Source: Versatilivorator sp963663845 (GTDB taxonomy: Bacteria; Acidobacteriota; Terriglobia; Versatilivoradales; Versatilivoraceae). From it: a stretch of DNA of 64,000 nucleotides. Within the stretch, counting starts at the first letter, position 1, and every line of letters begins with the position of its first letter. The notes beneath the pieces are model-generated. The model did no database searches. It was not told the DNA's origin and saw only the letters and a program-made list of their open reading frames with translations. The position numbers were made by a program, and so were the translations under genes. Of the stretch, positions 15,541-23,956 are shown one piece after another. The DNA lies in the NCBI GenBank assembly GCA_963663845.2, contig OY760650.2:3472001-3536000 (forward strand), written 5' to 3'.

Positions 15541-17262
15541 TCAACCTGCGCCCCTTCCCACCGTATCACTCGGACCGGTGAAGCCGGGGCCGCCGCCGGC
15601 CAGGTAGCCGTGGCTGGCTCCGTTCTCGCCGGGGCTGACCCAGAAGGAGAAGAGTTTGCCGTTGGCCAGGTGAAAGCGGAAGCGGACGGGTCGGCCGGCC
15701 AGCCGGGAGAGATCGGCCGTCTCCTTCCAGACGACTTGGCTGAGGGTGCTGTCACCGCTCGCCGGCAGGCAGTCTTGCCTGGAAAAGGGGGCGATCGGGA
15801 CGCCCTGCGCATCGAGGACCTCGGCTTGCAGCCGTCCCCGCGGAGCCTTCAGGTTGACGAACAGGTGACGGCCCTGGAAACTCAGCGGCCGGGTGGTGAC
15901 CGTTCCCCCCGATTGCGGGGCGTCCAGCGAGGCGAAGCCGTCCCGGCGCAGCACGGCCAGACCGGTGCTGCCGCCCGCATACATGTGGCCTCCCAGCTTG
16001 GGGGATTCCCCGGACCAGGCCCCGAAGTAGAAGTAGAGCCGGTCTCCCACCACCAGGCAGCAGCCTCCGGCCGAATGGAGGTAGGCCCGGTTCCAGGCGC
16101 CCTCGCGACGGGAGGGGGCGATGAAGGAGCGCCGGTCGGGGCGGTGCCAGTGGAAGCCGTCTCTGCTGAAGCCCAGGCACAACTCGGTGAGCTTGGGGAA
16201 CCCTCCCTCCAGGCAAACCTGGTTGGGAGGTCCCCGGTGGATGGCCAGCAGGCCGATCATCAGGCTCTCGTAGCCGGCCGCGTCCACGTTGTACAGTTGG
16301 GTCGGGTGGCCCAGGTCGGGCGCCGGCGGGTCCAGCTCGTCGGCGCCGGCCCAGTGGTGGACGTCGCCCTCTTCCCAGGCGGCTCCGCCAACGAAGTCGG
16401 GATGTTCCCGGTACCCCCGCAGCCGGCTCAGCCTGGGCTGGAATTGAAAGGTGCGAATGCTGTAGACCCAGACCTTGCGGAAGGGGTTGTAGAAGAAGGT
16501 GGTGTTGTCGCCGCAGGGGCCGGTGGGGATGGGCCGGCCCCAGTGAATGCCGTCCGGCGAGGTATAGACCTCTCCCCTGCGGAAGTCGTCCGGCCCCCTG
16601 AAGAAGGCGAACATCTTGAATCGCTGCTGCCGGTCGGCGGTCTCCTGGTCCAGCCAGATTCCCACCCCGTCCCTTTCATATCCCTTTCCCCGAACCAGGA
16701 CCCTGTTGGTGCCCGGCTCGACGTCCAGGCGCGGTCGGGTCCAGTGAATGCCGTCCCGGCTGGTGGCGTAGGCAATGCCGTCGAACCAGCCGGCGTGGTA
16801 CCACATCTTGAACAAGCGGTCCTCGGGGTCGTAGAAGACGCCGTCGTTGAAGGGGCAGGCCACCGGCCGCAGGCCCCCGTTCATTTCCAGGGGGGTCTCC
16901 GGCTTCAGGACCGGGTTCTCCGGGTGCAGGCGAGCCCTATGAAAGGAGCGCCGGAGGTTGCTTTCGGAGATGAGGAAGTCGTCCACGAACAGTTGGCGCC
17001 CCCGGTCGATGGGGATGACCTGGGGGATTTCCGCCAGGTAGGGAGGCGCGGCAGGCGTGCGGAAGTCCTCCGGCGGGTCGCGGGGAGGCCAGGGGTGCGG
17101 GAGCCGGATGCCGTTGTAGAGGGTCTCCCCTGGCCCACCCTCCTTGGGACGAGGCCGGACTGAAGCCGCAGGTGGAAAGGACAGGGCAGGCGCCGCCAGC
17201 CGAGCCAGCGCCAGGCCGCCGGTGAGGCCGGTGAGCTGTTTTAGAAATCTTCGGCGGTTCAA
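15541..17262 (-). CDS. Tat-exported GH32-like propeller protein
   Basis: A 573-aa protein starting MNRRRFLKQLTGLTGGLALA, a clear Tat signal. The mature protein has IDRGRQLFVDDFLI followed by the propeller blades (LFKMWYHAG, AYATSRDGIHWTRP, VYTSPDGIHWGRP, GFSRDGFHWHRPDRRSF) and a C-terminal beta-sandwich (FVNLKAPRGRLQAEVLD, PVRFRFHLANGKLFSFWV). Same domain order as 13134-14684 but a different export route. Probably acts on polysaccharide- or glycoside-derived sugars; the exact family cannot be fixed from the sequence alone. Confidence 0.75.
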   Translation of the reverse strand: MNRRRFLKQLTGLTGGLALARLAAPALSFPPAASVRPRPKEGGPGETLYNGIRLPHPWPPRDPPEDFRTPAAPPYLAEIPQVIPIDRGRQLFVDDFLISESNLRRSFHRARLHPENPVLKPETPLEMNGGLRPVACPFNDGVFYDPEDRLFKMWYHAGWFDGIAYATSRDGIHWTRPRLDVEPGTNRVLVRGKGYERDGVGIWLDQETADRQQRFKMFAFFRGPDDFRRGEVYTSPDGIHWGRPIPTGPCGDNTTFFYNPFRKVWVYSIRTFQFQPRLSRLRGYREHPDFVGGAAWEEGDVHHWAGADELDPPAPDLGHPTQLYNVDAAGYESLMIGLLAIHRGPPNQVCLEGGFPKLTELCLGFSRDGFHWHRPDRRSFIAPSRREGAWNRAYLHSAGGCCLVVGDRLYFYFGAWSGESPKLGGHMYAGGSTGLAVLRRDGFASLDAPQSGGTVTTRPLSFQGRHLFVNLKAPRGRLQAEVLDAQGVPIAPFSRQDCLPASGDSTLSQVVWKETADLSRLAGRPVRFRFHLANGKLFSFWVSPGENGASHGYLAGGGPGFTGPSDTVGRGAG

Positions 17263-17300
17263 TAGCGTGCTCCTACGGAGTGAAGCAGGGGTGTTTCAGG

Positions 17301-18074
17301 TCAAACATCCAGCAGGTACAGGGTCGCTTGGCTGAGCCGTCGCGAGGTAGCCGGTCGAAGAGCCTCCCGCTGGTCGGTCTGTTGGGGTTGATCCCTCCGG
17401 CAGAAATAGGCCGTGAGGGACCGCCGCGGCGCATCGGTTCGATTCTTGACGCCGCTGTGCCAGGTGTGTCCGGTGAAGACCACCACCGTGCCGGCGGTTC
17501 CGGTGACGCAGACTTCCCCGGGATGCGGCTGCTGCATGTCTTCCATCTCGTCCTCGGGGAACGTCAGTCCCAGGTGGGACCCCGGCACGATCCGGGTTGC
17601 GCCGTTGTCGGGCGTGAAGTCGTCCAGCATCCAGAGAGTATTGCAGGAAAAGTGGTCGCTGGGCTGCTTGCGGTCCCGCCACCAGGCGGGATGCCAGTCG
17701 GGATGAAGGTCCTGGTGTCCGCCCCCGGGGAGCACGGCCCGTGAACAGAGAGAAGAGAGGCGAAACCCCTTCGGCAGGACGCGGTCCACGGCCGCCAGAA
17801 TCCTCGGATGGCCGATGCAGACGTCGAAGACCGGGTCCTTGTTGACCAGGTCCAGCACCACGACGGTGCCGTGCTGAAAGCCCTCCTCGATTCGGCCGCT
17901 GTTTTCCTCCTTCTCGGCCAGCGCCGCCAGGTGATCGTTGAAGGTCTCGACCTGGTTCCGGCTGAGGATTTCGGGAAAGACCAGGTATCCGTTCTCGTCC
18001 AGAAAGGATTTTTCCTCGGCTGAGAGCAGGCCTTCCTCGACTCCCATCTGGTCCAGAGCCGCGCGCATCTTCAT
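17301..18074 (-). CDS. Phytanoyl-CoA dioxygenase (PhyH) family protein
   Basis: About 257 aa. The Fe(II)/2-oxoglutarate site reads HQD in GGGHQDLHPDWHP with the distal His in FTGHTWHSGVKNRT and a downstream Arg (APRRS) for 2-oxoglutarate. N-terminal helix LSAEEKSFLDENGYLVFPEI is typical of PhyH. I start at ATG 18074 because GGAGG lies eight bases upstream; a GTG ten codons earlier overlaps that site. PhyH proteins hydroxylate diverse small molecules; next to the sugar-type enzymes of this region it is probably catabolic. Substrate unknown. Confidence 0.85.
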   Translation of the reverse strand: MKMRAALDQMGVEEGLLSAEEKSFLDENGYLVFPEILSRNQVETFNDHLAALAEKEENSGRIEEGFQHGTVVVLDLVNKDPVFDVCIGHPRILAAVDRVLPKGFRLSSLCSRAVLPGGGHQDLHPDWHPAWWRDRKQPSDHFSCNTLWMLDDFTPDNGATRIVPGSHLGLTFPEDEMEDMQQPHPGEVCVTGTAGTVVVFTGHTWHSGVKNRTDAPRRSLTAYFCRRDQPQQTDQREALRPATSRRLSQATLYLLDV

Positions 18075-18196
18075 TTCAGTTGCCTCCAAATGCGTCCGTT
18101 CCACCTGCGAAGTCCCGTGGTCCGCCGGGCTGATATTCCAGCCACGCTATGAAATCCCCATGAGACGAGAGTCTTCCATGGCGAGAGGGACAATGG

Positions 18197-19849
18197 TCAG
18201 AGGAGTTCCTCAGGCAGAAGGTGAGCGAAAGCGCCCCGGTTTCGGTGGCGCTGGAACATGGGGGCCGATGCCCGCCCGCCATGACGCTTGGCCCTGATGA
18301 TGTTGCTTGATACCGAAGCGACCCTCCACACCCTCCCTCCAAGAGAGAACACCTCATCGAATACGCCCGCGATGGTCCCGATCGTCCTCCCCGAGCTGAC
18401 GTCGACAACATCGTAAGACTGTGTGTCGGGGATGTTCGAATGAATTTTCCCCCGCGTTCCCAGGTTCATCAATCTCGAGGTTGCGTACCACCGGCCTCGA
18501 CCCTGTACGATGTAGTCCTTCCGATACAGGTGATTGAGTATCGATTTTACACTTTCCTCTGGGCATAGAGTCGACAGCAGGCCGACCAGGGCTGCCTCGT
18601 GAACTCCTTGAGGGCATTGAAACAGGCAGGAGAATACCTGCTGGACGACTACCGATGGATCAGCCTGGTAGCTTTCACGGGGAAGCTGTCCGCAAGAGGC
18701 CAGATCGAACATCGATTCCAGGTGGTCCTTCTCTTCGTCCGAGTTGGCGATGGCGGCGGCGTGGATGATCTCTCTCCGCCGGTTGCCCCGTCCGATGCGC
18801 TGGAGCAGCGAGGAGAGGCTCCAGGGAATCTCCGCAATCACGACGAGATCGATATCGCCTACGTCGATGCCCACTTCCAGGGTCGAGGTTGAGACACAGG
18901 CGGCGACCTCGGCGCTCTTCATGACCTCCTCGGCTTCCTCTCTGATTCGGCGGTCGAGGCTTCCATGATGGACCACCACGGGATAGGGATGCCACAACCC
19001 CGTGAGTTCGTCGCCGATGCGCTCCACCGACTCGCGCAGGTTGCAGAAGACAAGCAGTTTTTTCCATCCCCTCTCTCTCGCCAATCTGCGGACTTCATCC
19101 AGAGAGCCCAGGATTTGGCGGTCGATTTTCCTCGGCCCCTTCGCTGTCACCACGTCGAAGCCCCTGGCGTATCTGGATGCGACTTCCCGGGGAGAGGACA
19201 GCGTGGCGGACAACAAATGAACGCTGAAATCGGCCCGAGCAGCCAGGCTGCGAAGCCTTGGTATCAGCAGCCGAATCTGGTCGCCGCGAAAAGTGCTGTC
19301 CAGGATATGGATTTCATCGATGATCAGCGCCTGCAAATGACGGAAGGCATCCGGCTTGCGGCAGATCAGGGAGTCGAGAGACTCCGGGGTCGTAATCAGG
19401 AAGTCCGGCAGATGGCGCGGCAGGTAGGGACGGTCTCCGTGTTTCAAGACCACGCTCAGTCCCATGTCCTGCAAGGGGTCCCGGAGGCGAGTCAGGGTGT
19501 CATTGGCCAGCGCGCGCGTGGGAACCAGGTAGAGGACCGACAGGTTCCGCCAGTCTTCGCCGGCGCACCGCTCGGCCAGAGGCGCTACGACTGCTTCGGT
19601 CTTGCCGGAGGCGGTGGGCGCCGTGACGACCACGCTTCTGCCCTTCAGGATCGAGGGTACGGCCTCGACCTGTATCGGGGTGAGCCGGCCGAAACGGGCG
19701 AAGAAGGGCGTCCAGGCGCGTCTCAGCCTGCGCCTTGCGGCAGAGCCTCCGTTGTGAAGCATCATGTCGCGGCAGCCTGTGGGATCTTGCCGCGTCAGAG
19801 GTTCTGAAAACTCTGAAGTCGAGAGATTCGATTCCAGGTGATGCGGCAT
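18197..19849 (-). CDS. Lhr-like superfamily 2 helicase (BrxHI-like)
   Basis: A 550-aa ATP-dependent helicase. Motifs seen in order: Q-like LTPIQVEAVP (residue 57 on), Walker A APTASGKT (77-84), VPTRALANDT, motif II DEIH (178-181), motif III LLSATLSSP, then in domain 2 LVFCNLRESVERI, ACVSTSTLEVGIDVGDIDL and motif VI QRIGRGNRR. After about 400 a winged-helix-like segment (VKSILNHLYRKDYIVQGRGR) is followed by a beta-rich C-terminus as in Lhr-type helicases. BREX types 2 and 6 carry an Lhr-like helicase (BrxHI) directly beside the BrxD ATPase; here it is last in an operon with two such ATPases. The start lies two bases after the stop of the upstream gene, implying coupled translation. Confidence 0.85.
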   Translation of the reverse strand: MPHHLESNLSTSEFSEPLTRQDPTGCRDMMLHNGGSAARRRLRRAWTPFFARFGRLTPIQVEAVPSILKGRSVVVTAPTASGKTEAVVAPLAERCAGEDWRNLSVLYLVPTRALANDTLTRLRDPLQDMGLSVVLKHGDRPYLPRHLPDFLITTPESLDSLICRKPDAFRHLQALIIDEIHILDSTFRGDQIRLLIPRLRSLAARADFSVHLLSATLSSPREVASRYARGFDVVTAKGPRKIDRQILGSLDEVRRLARERGWKKLLVFCNLRESVERIGDELTGLWHPYPVVVHHGSLDRRIREEAEEVMKSAEVAACVSTSTLEVGIDVGDIDLVVIAEIPWSLSSLLQRIGRGNRRREIIHAAAIANSDEEKDHLESMFDLASCGQLPRESYQADPSVVVQQVFSCLFQCPQGVHEAALVGLLSTLCPEESVKSILNHLYRKDYIVQGRGRWYATSRLMNLGTRGKIHSNIPDTQSYDVVDVSSGRTIGTIAGVFDEVFSLGGRVWRVASVSSNIIRAKRHGGRASAPMFQRHRNRGAFAHLLPEELL

Positions 19850-19851
19850 GC

Positions 19852-21156
19852 CTACGCGGTTGTGTCCAGCGCCTCCTCCGGGGGCTTCCCCGGAGAGAAT
19901 CGCGCCAGGTCCAGAGCCTCGACCGATCCCTTGACGAAGGTCCTTGTGTGATTTCTTCTTATTGAACGCAGGCGGGGAAACAGTCCGCCCGGTTTGAAGT
20001 CCCCTGACAGGTCGTAGGCCTCCCCGTAAAACTTGCAGATTTCCTCGAAGACCTCCCGCAGCGCCGGCGCCGACAAGGATTGCAGCTCCATGAGCGGCAC
20101 GCGCCTCAGTTCGGAAATCCGGTACCAGTCAACCTCGGGAGTGAATGCGAAGAGCAGTCTCACTCCGCAGGGGATACGGTACAGGAAAGGGACGTCCGAG
20201 GCATGGCGAGAGTAGGGAAGGCCGGTGATTCCCGGGTGCCTCGCCAGGCGCCGGTTGTTTGCGGCCATCCGTATCAGCGCGGTGATGAATTGACGGCCCC
20301 GTTGGAGCTGGTAGGTGTGGCCGCGCGCGCCGACGGTTTCGGCTTCGTCGAAGAGCAGCAGCAGTCCTTTGAGCCCCAGGGCCTCCCGCGCGGCCCAGCC
20401 CAGGCCGCTGATCAGGTAGCAGTAGATGTTGGCGGCGTTGGAAAAGTCGAACAGGGAGAGGTAGCGTTTGTAGGCAGGGTCAAAATTCAGCACCGGGCGC
20501 GGGGCCGCTTCCCGCGCCTCTATCCAGTTCCACAGGTCGTCGTCCGGCTGGATGAGCCGGCTGAAATAGCGGTGGTCATCCAGGAAACCGGCGCGCAACG
20601 CCTCTTGCAGAAAGTCGCGAAAGCCTCGCTCTCGGTTATCGACCCTGGAAATATAGCGAAAGCTCCGCACCAGTCGCCCAAAGATGCGCTTTGGCTTGTG
20701 GAACGGGTTTTCATTGGGGTCCATGTCAACCGCGGCCACGGCGAAGCCGTCGCGCAGAGCCCGACGATGAGCGTAGGCAAGGATATGGCTCTTGCCTACC
20801 CCATATTCCCCGACCACCCGCAGAGAACTTCTGGAGGGCATGCCCAGCCATTTCCGCAACTTCTCCATTTCTCTCTTGCGCCCGAAAGTGAAATCTTCAA
20901 CATGGCGGTCGGGCACGATTCCCAGGCGGAACGCCTCGATGAGTTGGCGGGCGCTCAACTCTTCATCAGGAACGTGCTGAAATTTCGGGGTGATCAGGGA
21001 CTTGGACGGCCGCCGGTTCACATTCTTGAGGTCGTCCAGCCTGACCCAGCGTTCCAGGCCGTTCCGGAACAGGACCCGCTTCTCAAAGCCACCATGCCGC
21101 TCGCCGACAACTCTTCCAGCACCGTACCTGGAATGAAGCGTTTCCTTGTCAGCCAT
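19852..21156 (-). CDS. BrxC/BrxD-type (DUF2791) P-loop ATPase, second copy
   Basis: A 434-aa ATPase. Residues 1-50 look like a small beta domain (YGAGRVVGERHGGFEKRVLF), then a linker with SARQLIEAFRLGIVPDRHVE and FTFGRKREMEKL. Walker A is GEYGVGKS (116-123), followed by the family's VAAVDMDPNENPFHKPKRIF segment (the partner ATPase has VSYVDLRQGESPFHRLELVY). Walker B is LLLLFDEAE (265-273). This is the PF10923-like pattern of BREX ATP-binding proteins. It is distinct from, but clearly homologous to, the gene at 21176-22414; the two may form a heteromeric ATPase. Third gene of the four-gene operon. Confidence 0.8.
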   Translation of the reverse strand: MADKETLHSRYGAGRVVGERHGGFEKRVLFRNGLERWVRLDDLKNVNRRPSKSLITPKFQHVPDEELSARQLIEAFRLGIVPDRHVEDFTFGRKREMEKLRKWLGMPSRSSLRVVGEYGVGKSHILAYAHRRALRDGFAVAAVDMDPNENPFHKPKRIFGRLVRSFRYISRVDNRERGFRDFLQEALRAGFLDDHRYFSRLIQPDDDLWNWIEAREAAPRPVLNFDPAYKRYLSLFDFSNAANIYCYLISGLGWAAREALGLKGLLLLFDEAETVGARGHTYQLQRGRQFITALIRMAANNRRLARHPGITGLPYSRHASDVPFLYRIPCGVRLLFAFTPEVDWYRISELRRVPLMELQSLSAPALREVFEEICKFYGEAYDLSGDFKPGGLFPRLRSIRRNHTRTFVKGSVEALDLARFSPGKPPEEALDTTA

Positions 21157-21175
21157 GATGGAAGAGAGTCTTCGA

Positions 21176-22414
21176 CTAATTCATCTGGAGTTGATCGGAA
21201 GAGGGAGTTGAATCCGTGTCTCGCAGGATGTCGAGCCCCCTGACCAGATTCTGCATGAATATGCGCTTGTAACCGGTGTCGCCGAATCTCAACTCGTGGG
21301 CCTTGGAGGCGACCAGGTGGACCGTCTTCCGGAGTTCGGCCGCATCAAAAGAGTGGTTGTAGGCGCGAGAGTAGACCGTCGCGATCTTGCCGCCAACCTG
21401 GCGCAGAAACCCGATCGGATCGGGAATCATCTTTTCCAGATCGATCTTCACGCCGGTCGGGTTGGGGATTTGAAACACGGTGGAAACGCGCTGGCGCAAG
21501 GCCTCGTAGGTCTGGGTTCTGCCTTCCAGGAAGGTCTCGTCCGGAACGGCGTAGAGGATCATCACCCGCTGAAAGTTGGAATGCCCGCATTCGTCGATGA
21601 TCTCGCGCAGATTGCTCAGGTGCTGCTCGCGTTGCCTGGCAGCCAGGCTTGGGATGCGCTCGGCCTCGTCCAGCGCAATCACCAGACCGGAATAGCCGAT
21701 CTGGCGAATCCACTGCACCAGGGATCGCAGCAGGGAGAAGGCGGTGGTCCGGTCAAGCCGCTGCAGAATGCCGTGCTGTCCATGAGTGCGGCGGTCGTAG
21801 CCCTCGCCGCTCAGCCATTGGCAGATGTCGATGAAGTCATCTTCCCGCCGGTCCAACAATGCCTTGAAAGCTGCCTTGACGGCTCTGGAAAAGCTGATGC
21901 TCTCAATGCCCGCGATTCCGTCAACGTAGTTGAGCATCTCCTGGCGCAGCCCATCCTCCGTCCCCATTCTGTCGAATTCCTGATGCTTGTGGGCGTACCA
22001 GGTTCTGAGAAAGCTGAAGATTCCCGGCTCCTGTTCAGTTCCTGGCGAAAGAGAATCCCCGTCCCTGAATGACGGCATGATGCGCCGGACGATTGCCTTG
22101 TACACCAGTTCCAGCCGGTGGAAAGGGCTTTCACCCTGCCTGAGGTCAACGTAGGACACCACGAAGTCGTGCTTCCAGGCGAGGTCCCGGACGCAGTACA
22201 GAAAGTGGGTCTTTCCCCCTCCATACACGCCGACGACCATTTTGAAGGCAGAACCGCCCTGGCGGACGAAGCCGGCAAGGTATTCCTTTTCGATGACTGT
22301 CAGATAGGGTTCCAGTCCGACCGTGAACAGGTGAGAACCATACTCGGGCGGCTGGCCGCTGCTTCCAACTCGTTCAATGATCCTGCGGGCTGCGTCAGGG
22401 GCGATTTCGATCAA
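21176..22414 (-). CDS. BrxD-like (DUF2791) BREX-type P-loop ATPase
   Basis: A 412-aa ATPase, by eye a good match to the BrxD/DUF2791 family: ARRIIERVGSSGQPPEYG then HLFTVGLEPYL, Walker A VYGGGKT (63-69), VVSYVDLRQGESPFHRLELV, Walker B GLVIALDEAE (243-252), and the late IDLEKMIPDPIGFLRQVGGK. In BREX type 2 and 6 systems BrxD works together with BrxHI, though its role is not understood. The start is TTG at 22414, overlapping the TGA of the upstream gene, which supports translational coupling. None of PglX, PglZ, BrxC, BrxA, BrxB or BrxL is present in the window. Confidence 0.85.
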   Translation of the reverse strand: MIEIAPDAARRIIERVGSSGQPPEYGSHLFTVGLEPYLTVIEKEYLAGFVRQGGSAFKMVVGVYGGGKTHFLYCVRDLAWKHDFVVSYVDLRQGESPFHRLELVYKAIVRRIMPSFRDGDSLSPGTEQEPGIFSFLRTWYAHKHQEFDRMGTEDGLRQEMLNYVDGIAGIESISFSRAVKAAFKALLDRREDDFIDICQWLSGEGYDRRTHGQHGILQRLDRTTAFSLLRSLVQWIRQIGYSGLVIALDEAERIPSLAARQREQHLSNLREIIDECGHSNFQRVMILYAVPDETFLEGRTQTYEALRQRVSTVFQIPNPTGVKIDLEKMIPDPIGFLRQVGGKIATVYSRAYNHSFDAAELRKTVHLVASKAHELRFGDTGYKRIFMQNLVRGLDILRDTDSTPSSDQLQMN

Positions 22415-23259
22415 CTCGCCACCTCCTCTTCGAAGGTGAGATGGGAGTAGGCGGAACCTCTGCCGTCTTCACTTTCCGGAATCCAGAGATGTCTGGCGCG
22501 TTGCTCGGTCTGGGACCTGGTGGCGACGGCGAGGTGCAGCCTGTGGCTCTGCCGGGTCCGGTCCGCCTCCCGCAGGACGCGATAGAGGTCGTAACTGAAG
22601 TCGGCGCGGCCAAATCCCCTGTAATACTCCCTCCTGGGGTCACTCCTGAAGTTGGGTGTCTGGAGCAAAAAGGACAGTTGGAAGAGAACCTGGATGATGG
22701 GGGCCTTTCTACTTCGTTTCCCTTCGATGCAACTGAGCCAGGCTTCCTCCAGTCGCGCCAGAAAGTCTTCAACCGGAAGCTCCGCTCCCAGGTTTTGCTC
22801 GCTTTTCTGTACGCGGTTGGCGACTTCCTGCGGCGACAGGCGGTATCGTCCCAACTGCTCCTGTCTTGGACCGTACCAGAGGATGGCGTGACCTCGGTCG
22901 AAGTCGAGTTCGATGGTGAACAGGCCGGTTTTCAGCTCCGGATAGTGTCCCGACAGGGAACGGCCCATTTCTCCCAGCCGCTGCTCCAGATCCACTCCAA
23001 ATCGCCGCCCCAGCTCGTCCCGCGCCTCTTCCAGTTGATTCGCGTACCTGTCCAGCCACGCCTGCAGGCTGTCCACCTGCCGGCTCCCGGGCTCCATCTT
23101 CCCCTTCAGGTCGCGTATTTTTGCCATGCGAGACTGAATTTGCCGGAAATTGGCGGCGCGGTCTTCATCCAGCCTGGAAATTTGCCTGAGAGTCCGGAAA
23201 ACCGCATCTGTGATTTTCTTCGTGTCTGTAAACGTACCGAGCAGCGTGTCAAGGTCCAT
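22411..23259 (-). CDS. Unrecognised coiled-coil protein, first gene of BREX-like operon
   Basis: About 282 aa, start ATG 23259 (GAGG six bases upstream; 11 further codons are open before it). I do not recognise the family. Residues about 20-100 are strongly helical and heptad-rich (FRTLRQISRLDEDRAANFRQ, then AWLDRYANQLEEARDELGRR), suggesting a coiled coil. 110-160 is a likely beta/alpha patch (GLFTIELDFDRGHAILWYG). 200-240 contains KAPIIQVLFQLSFLLQTPNF. The C-terminus is charged. No enzymatic motif, transmembrane segment or zinc site is visible. By position it could be the sensor, adaptor or specificity subunit of the ATPase-helicase complex. Confidence 0.75.
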   Translation of the reverse strand: MDLDTLLGTFTDTKKITDAVFRTLRQISRLDEDRAANFRQIQSRMAKIRDLKGKMEPGSRQVDSLQAWLDRYANQLEEARDELGRRFGVDLEQRLGEMGRSLSGHYPELKTGLFTIELDFDRGHAILWYGPRQEQLGRYRLSPQEVANRVQKSEQNLGAELPVEDFLARLEEAWLSCIEGKRSRKAPIIQVLFQLSFLLQTPNFRSDPRREYYRGFGRADFSYDLYRVLREADRTRQSHRLHLAVATRSQTEQRARHLWIPESEDGRGSAYSHLTFEEEVAS

Positions 23260-23319
23260 GAGTGTCCTCGTGCAGAGCTTGTCGTTCCTCACCCCTCACC
23301 GGGAACATCGTCAGCGGTA

Positions 23320-23325
23320 AGCATA
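23320..23325 (-). promoter_or_regulatory. Possible extended -10 of the BREX-like operon
   Basis: On the minus strand the bases read TGGTATGCT, an extended -10 (TGn plus TATGCT), 61 bases before the ATG at 23259. No convincing -35 box is seen. It is the only promoter-like sequence in the 98-base gap before the operon. Confidence 0.3.
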
Positions 23326-23357
23326 CCACGCCCCGCGACCGTCACCCGCGGTGTCGG

Positions 23358-23777
23358 TCAGGCTCCTGCCAGCAACAAAATCAGGAAGATGATCCCGTTG
23401 ATGGCGTGAGAGGTGAAGCACAGCACACAGCGTATCCGGGTCAGGTAGAGCAGGGAGTAGCTGAGATAGATCCCCAGCAGCACGGTGAGCAGGCCGGCCG
23501 ACAGAAACAGCCAGATGTAGGGCTTCAGAAAGATCAGATCGGCGAAGACCGCCGCCAGGATGGCGAGGTAGAAAAGCTGGCCCAGCAGCGAATTGGGGAG
23601 ACCGAAGACACGGGCCCTGGGGGAGTCGATCACCCGGCTGCATGTCTGCTTTCCCAGGCGGCAGAAGGAGGGGATCCACGCTTCGGAGGGGTCGATCCAG
23701 CCGTAGGCGACCGCCGTAAAGTAGCTGGAAATGGTCAGGCCGACAGCGGCCAGGAGGATGAGGGCGAACGAAATCAA
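23358..23777 (-). CDS. Vitamin K epoxide reductase (VKOR) family membrane protein
   Basis: A 139-aa integral membrane protein with four hydrophobic segments (about 3-25, 60-82, 86-106, 120-138). The VKOR cysteine set is present: Cys39 and Cys46 in the periplasmic loop (FCRLGKQTC) and the active-site pair CVLC at 117-120. Bacterial VKOR homologues oxidise a DsbA-like thioredoxin partner and pass electrons to quinone to drive disulfide-bond formation. No dsbA fusion or neighbour is seen here, so the partner would be encoded elsewhere. Length is usual for the unfused form. Confidence 0.9.
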   Translation of the reverse strand: MISFALILLAAVGLTISSYFTAVAYGWIDPSEAWIPSFCRLGKQTCSRVIDSPRARVFGLPNSLLGQLFYLAILAAVFADLIFLKPYIWLFLSAGLLTVLLGIYLSYSLLYLTRIRCVLCFTSHAINGIIFLILLLAGA

Positions 23778-23956
23778 GGAACGCTCTCCAAGAGATGGTC
23801 AAGGGCTGTTGTGCTGCGAAACTTCCGGGGACTGGATGGAAATTGGGGAATCGACCGCCCTTTTGCCTCGGAACCACCGTTGCCGACTCGATTCCGACGC
23901 CGTAAACCCGCGGAAACAGGCTGAACGAACTGCCGCTCCGATCCTTCTTTATAATC
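23778..23956. other. Short intergenic gap
   Basis: 179 bases between VKOR and the NSS transporter. I see no gene, hairpin or repeat in it. Confidence 0.5.

Noticed and set aside
15394..17163. 589-codon plus-strand ORF opposite the GH32-like gene
   Set aside because: Antisense shadow, compositionally biased, overlaps vapB as well.
18197..23259. Complete BREX system
   Set aside because: PglX, PglZ, BrxA, BrxB, BrxC (large) and BrxL are all absent from the flanks, which hold VKOR and PhyH genes.
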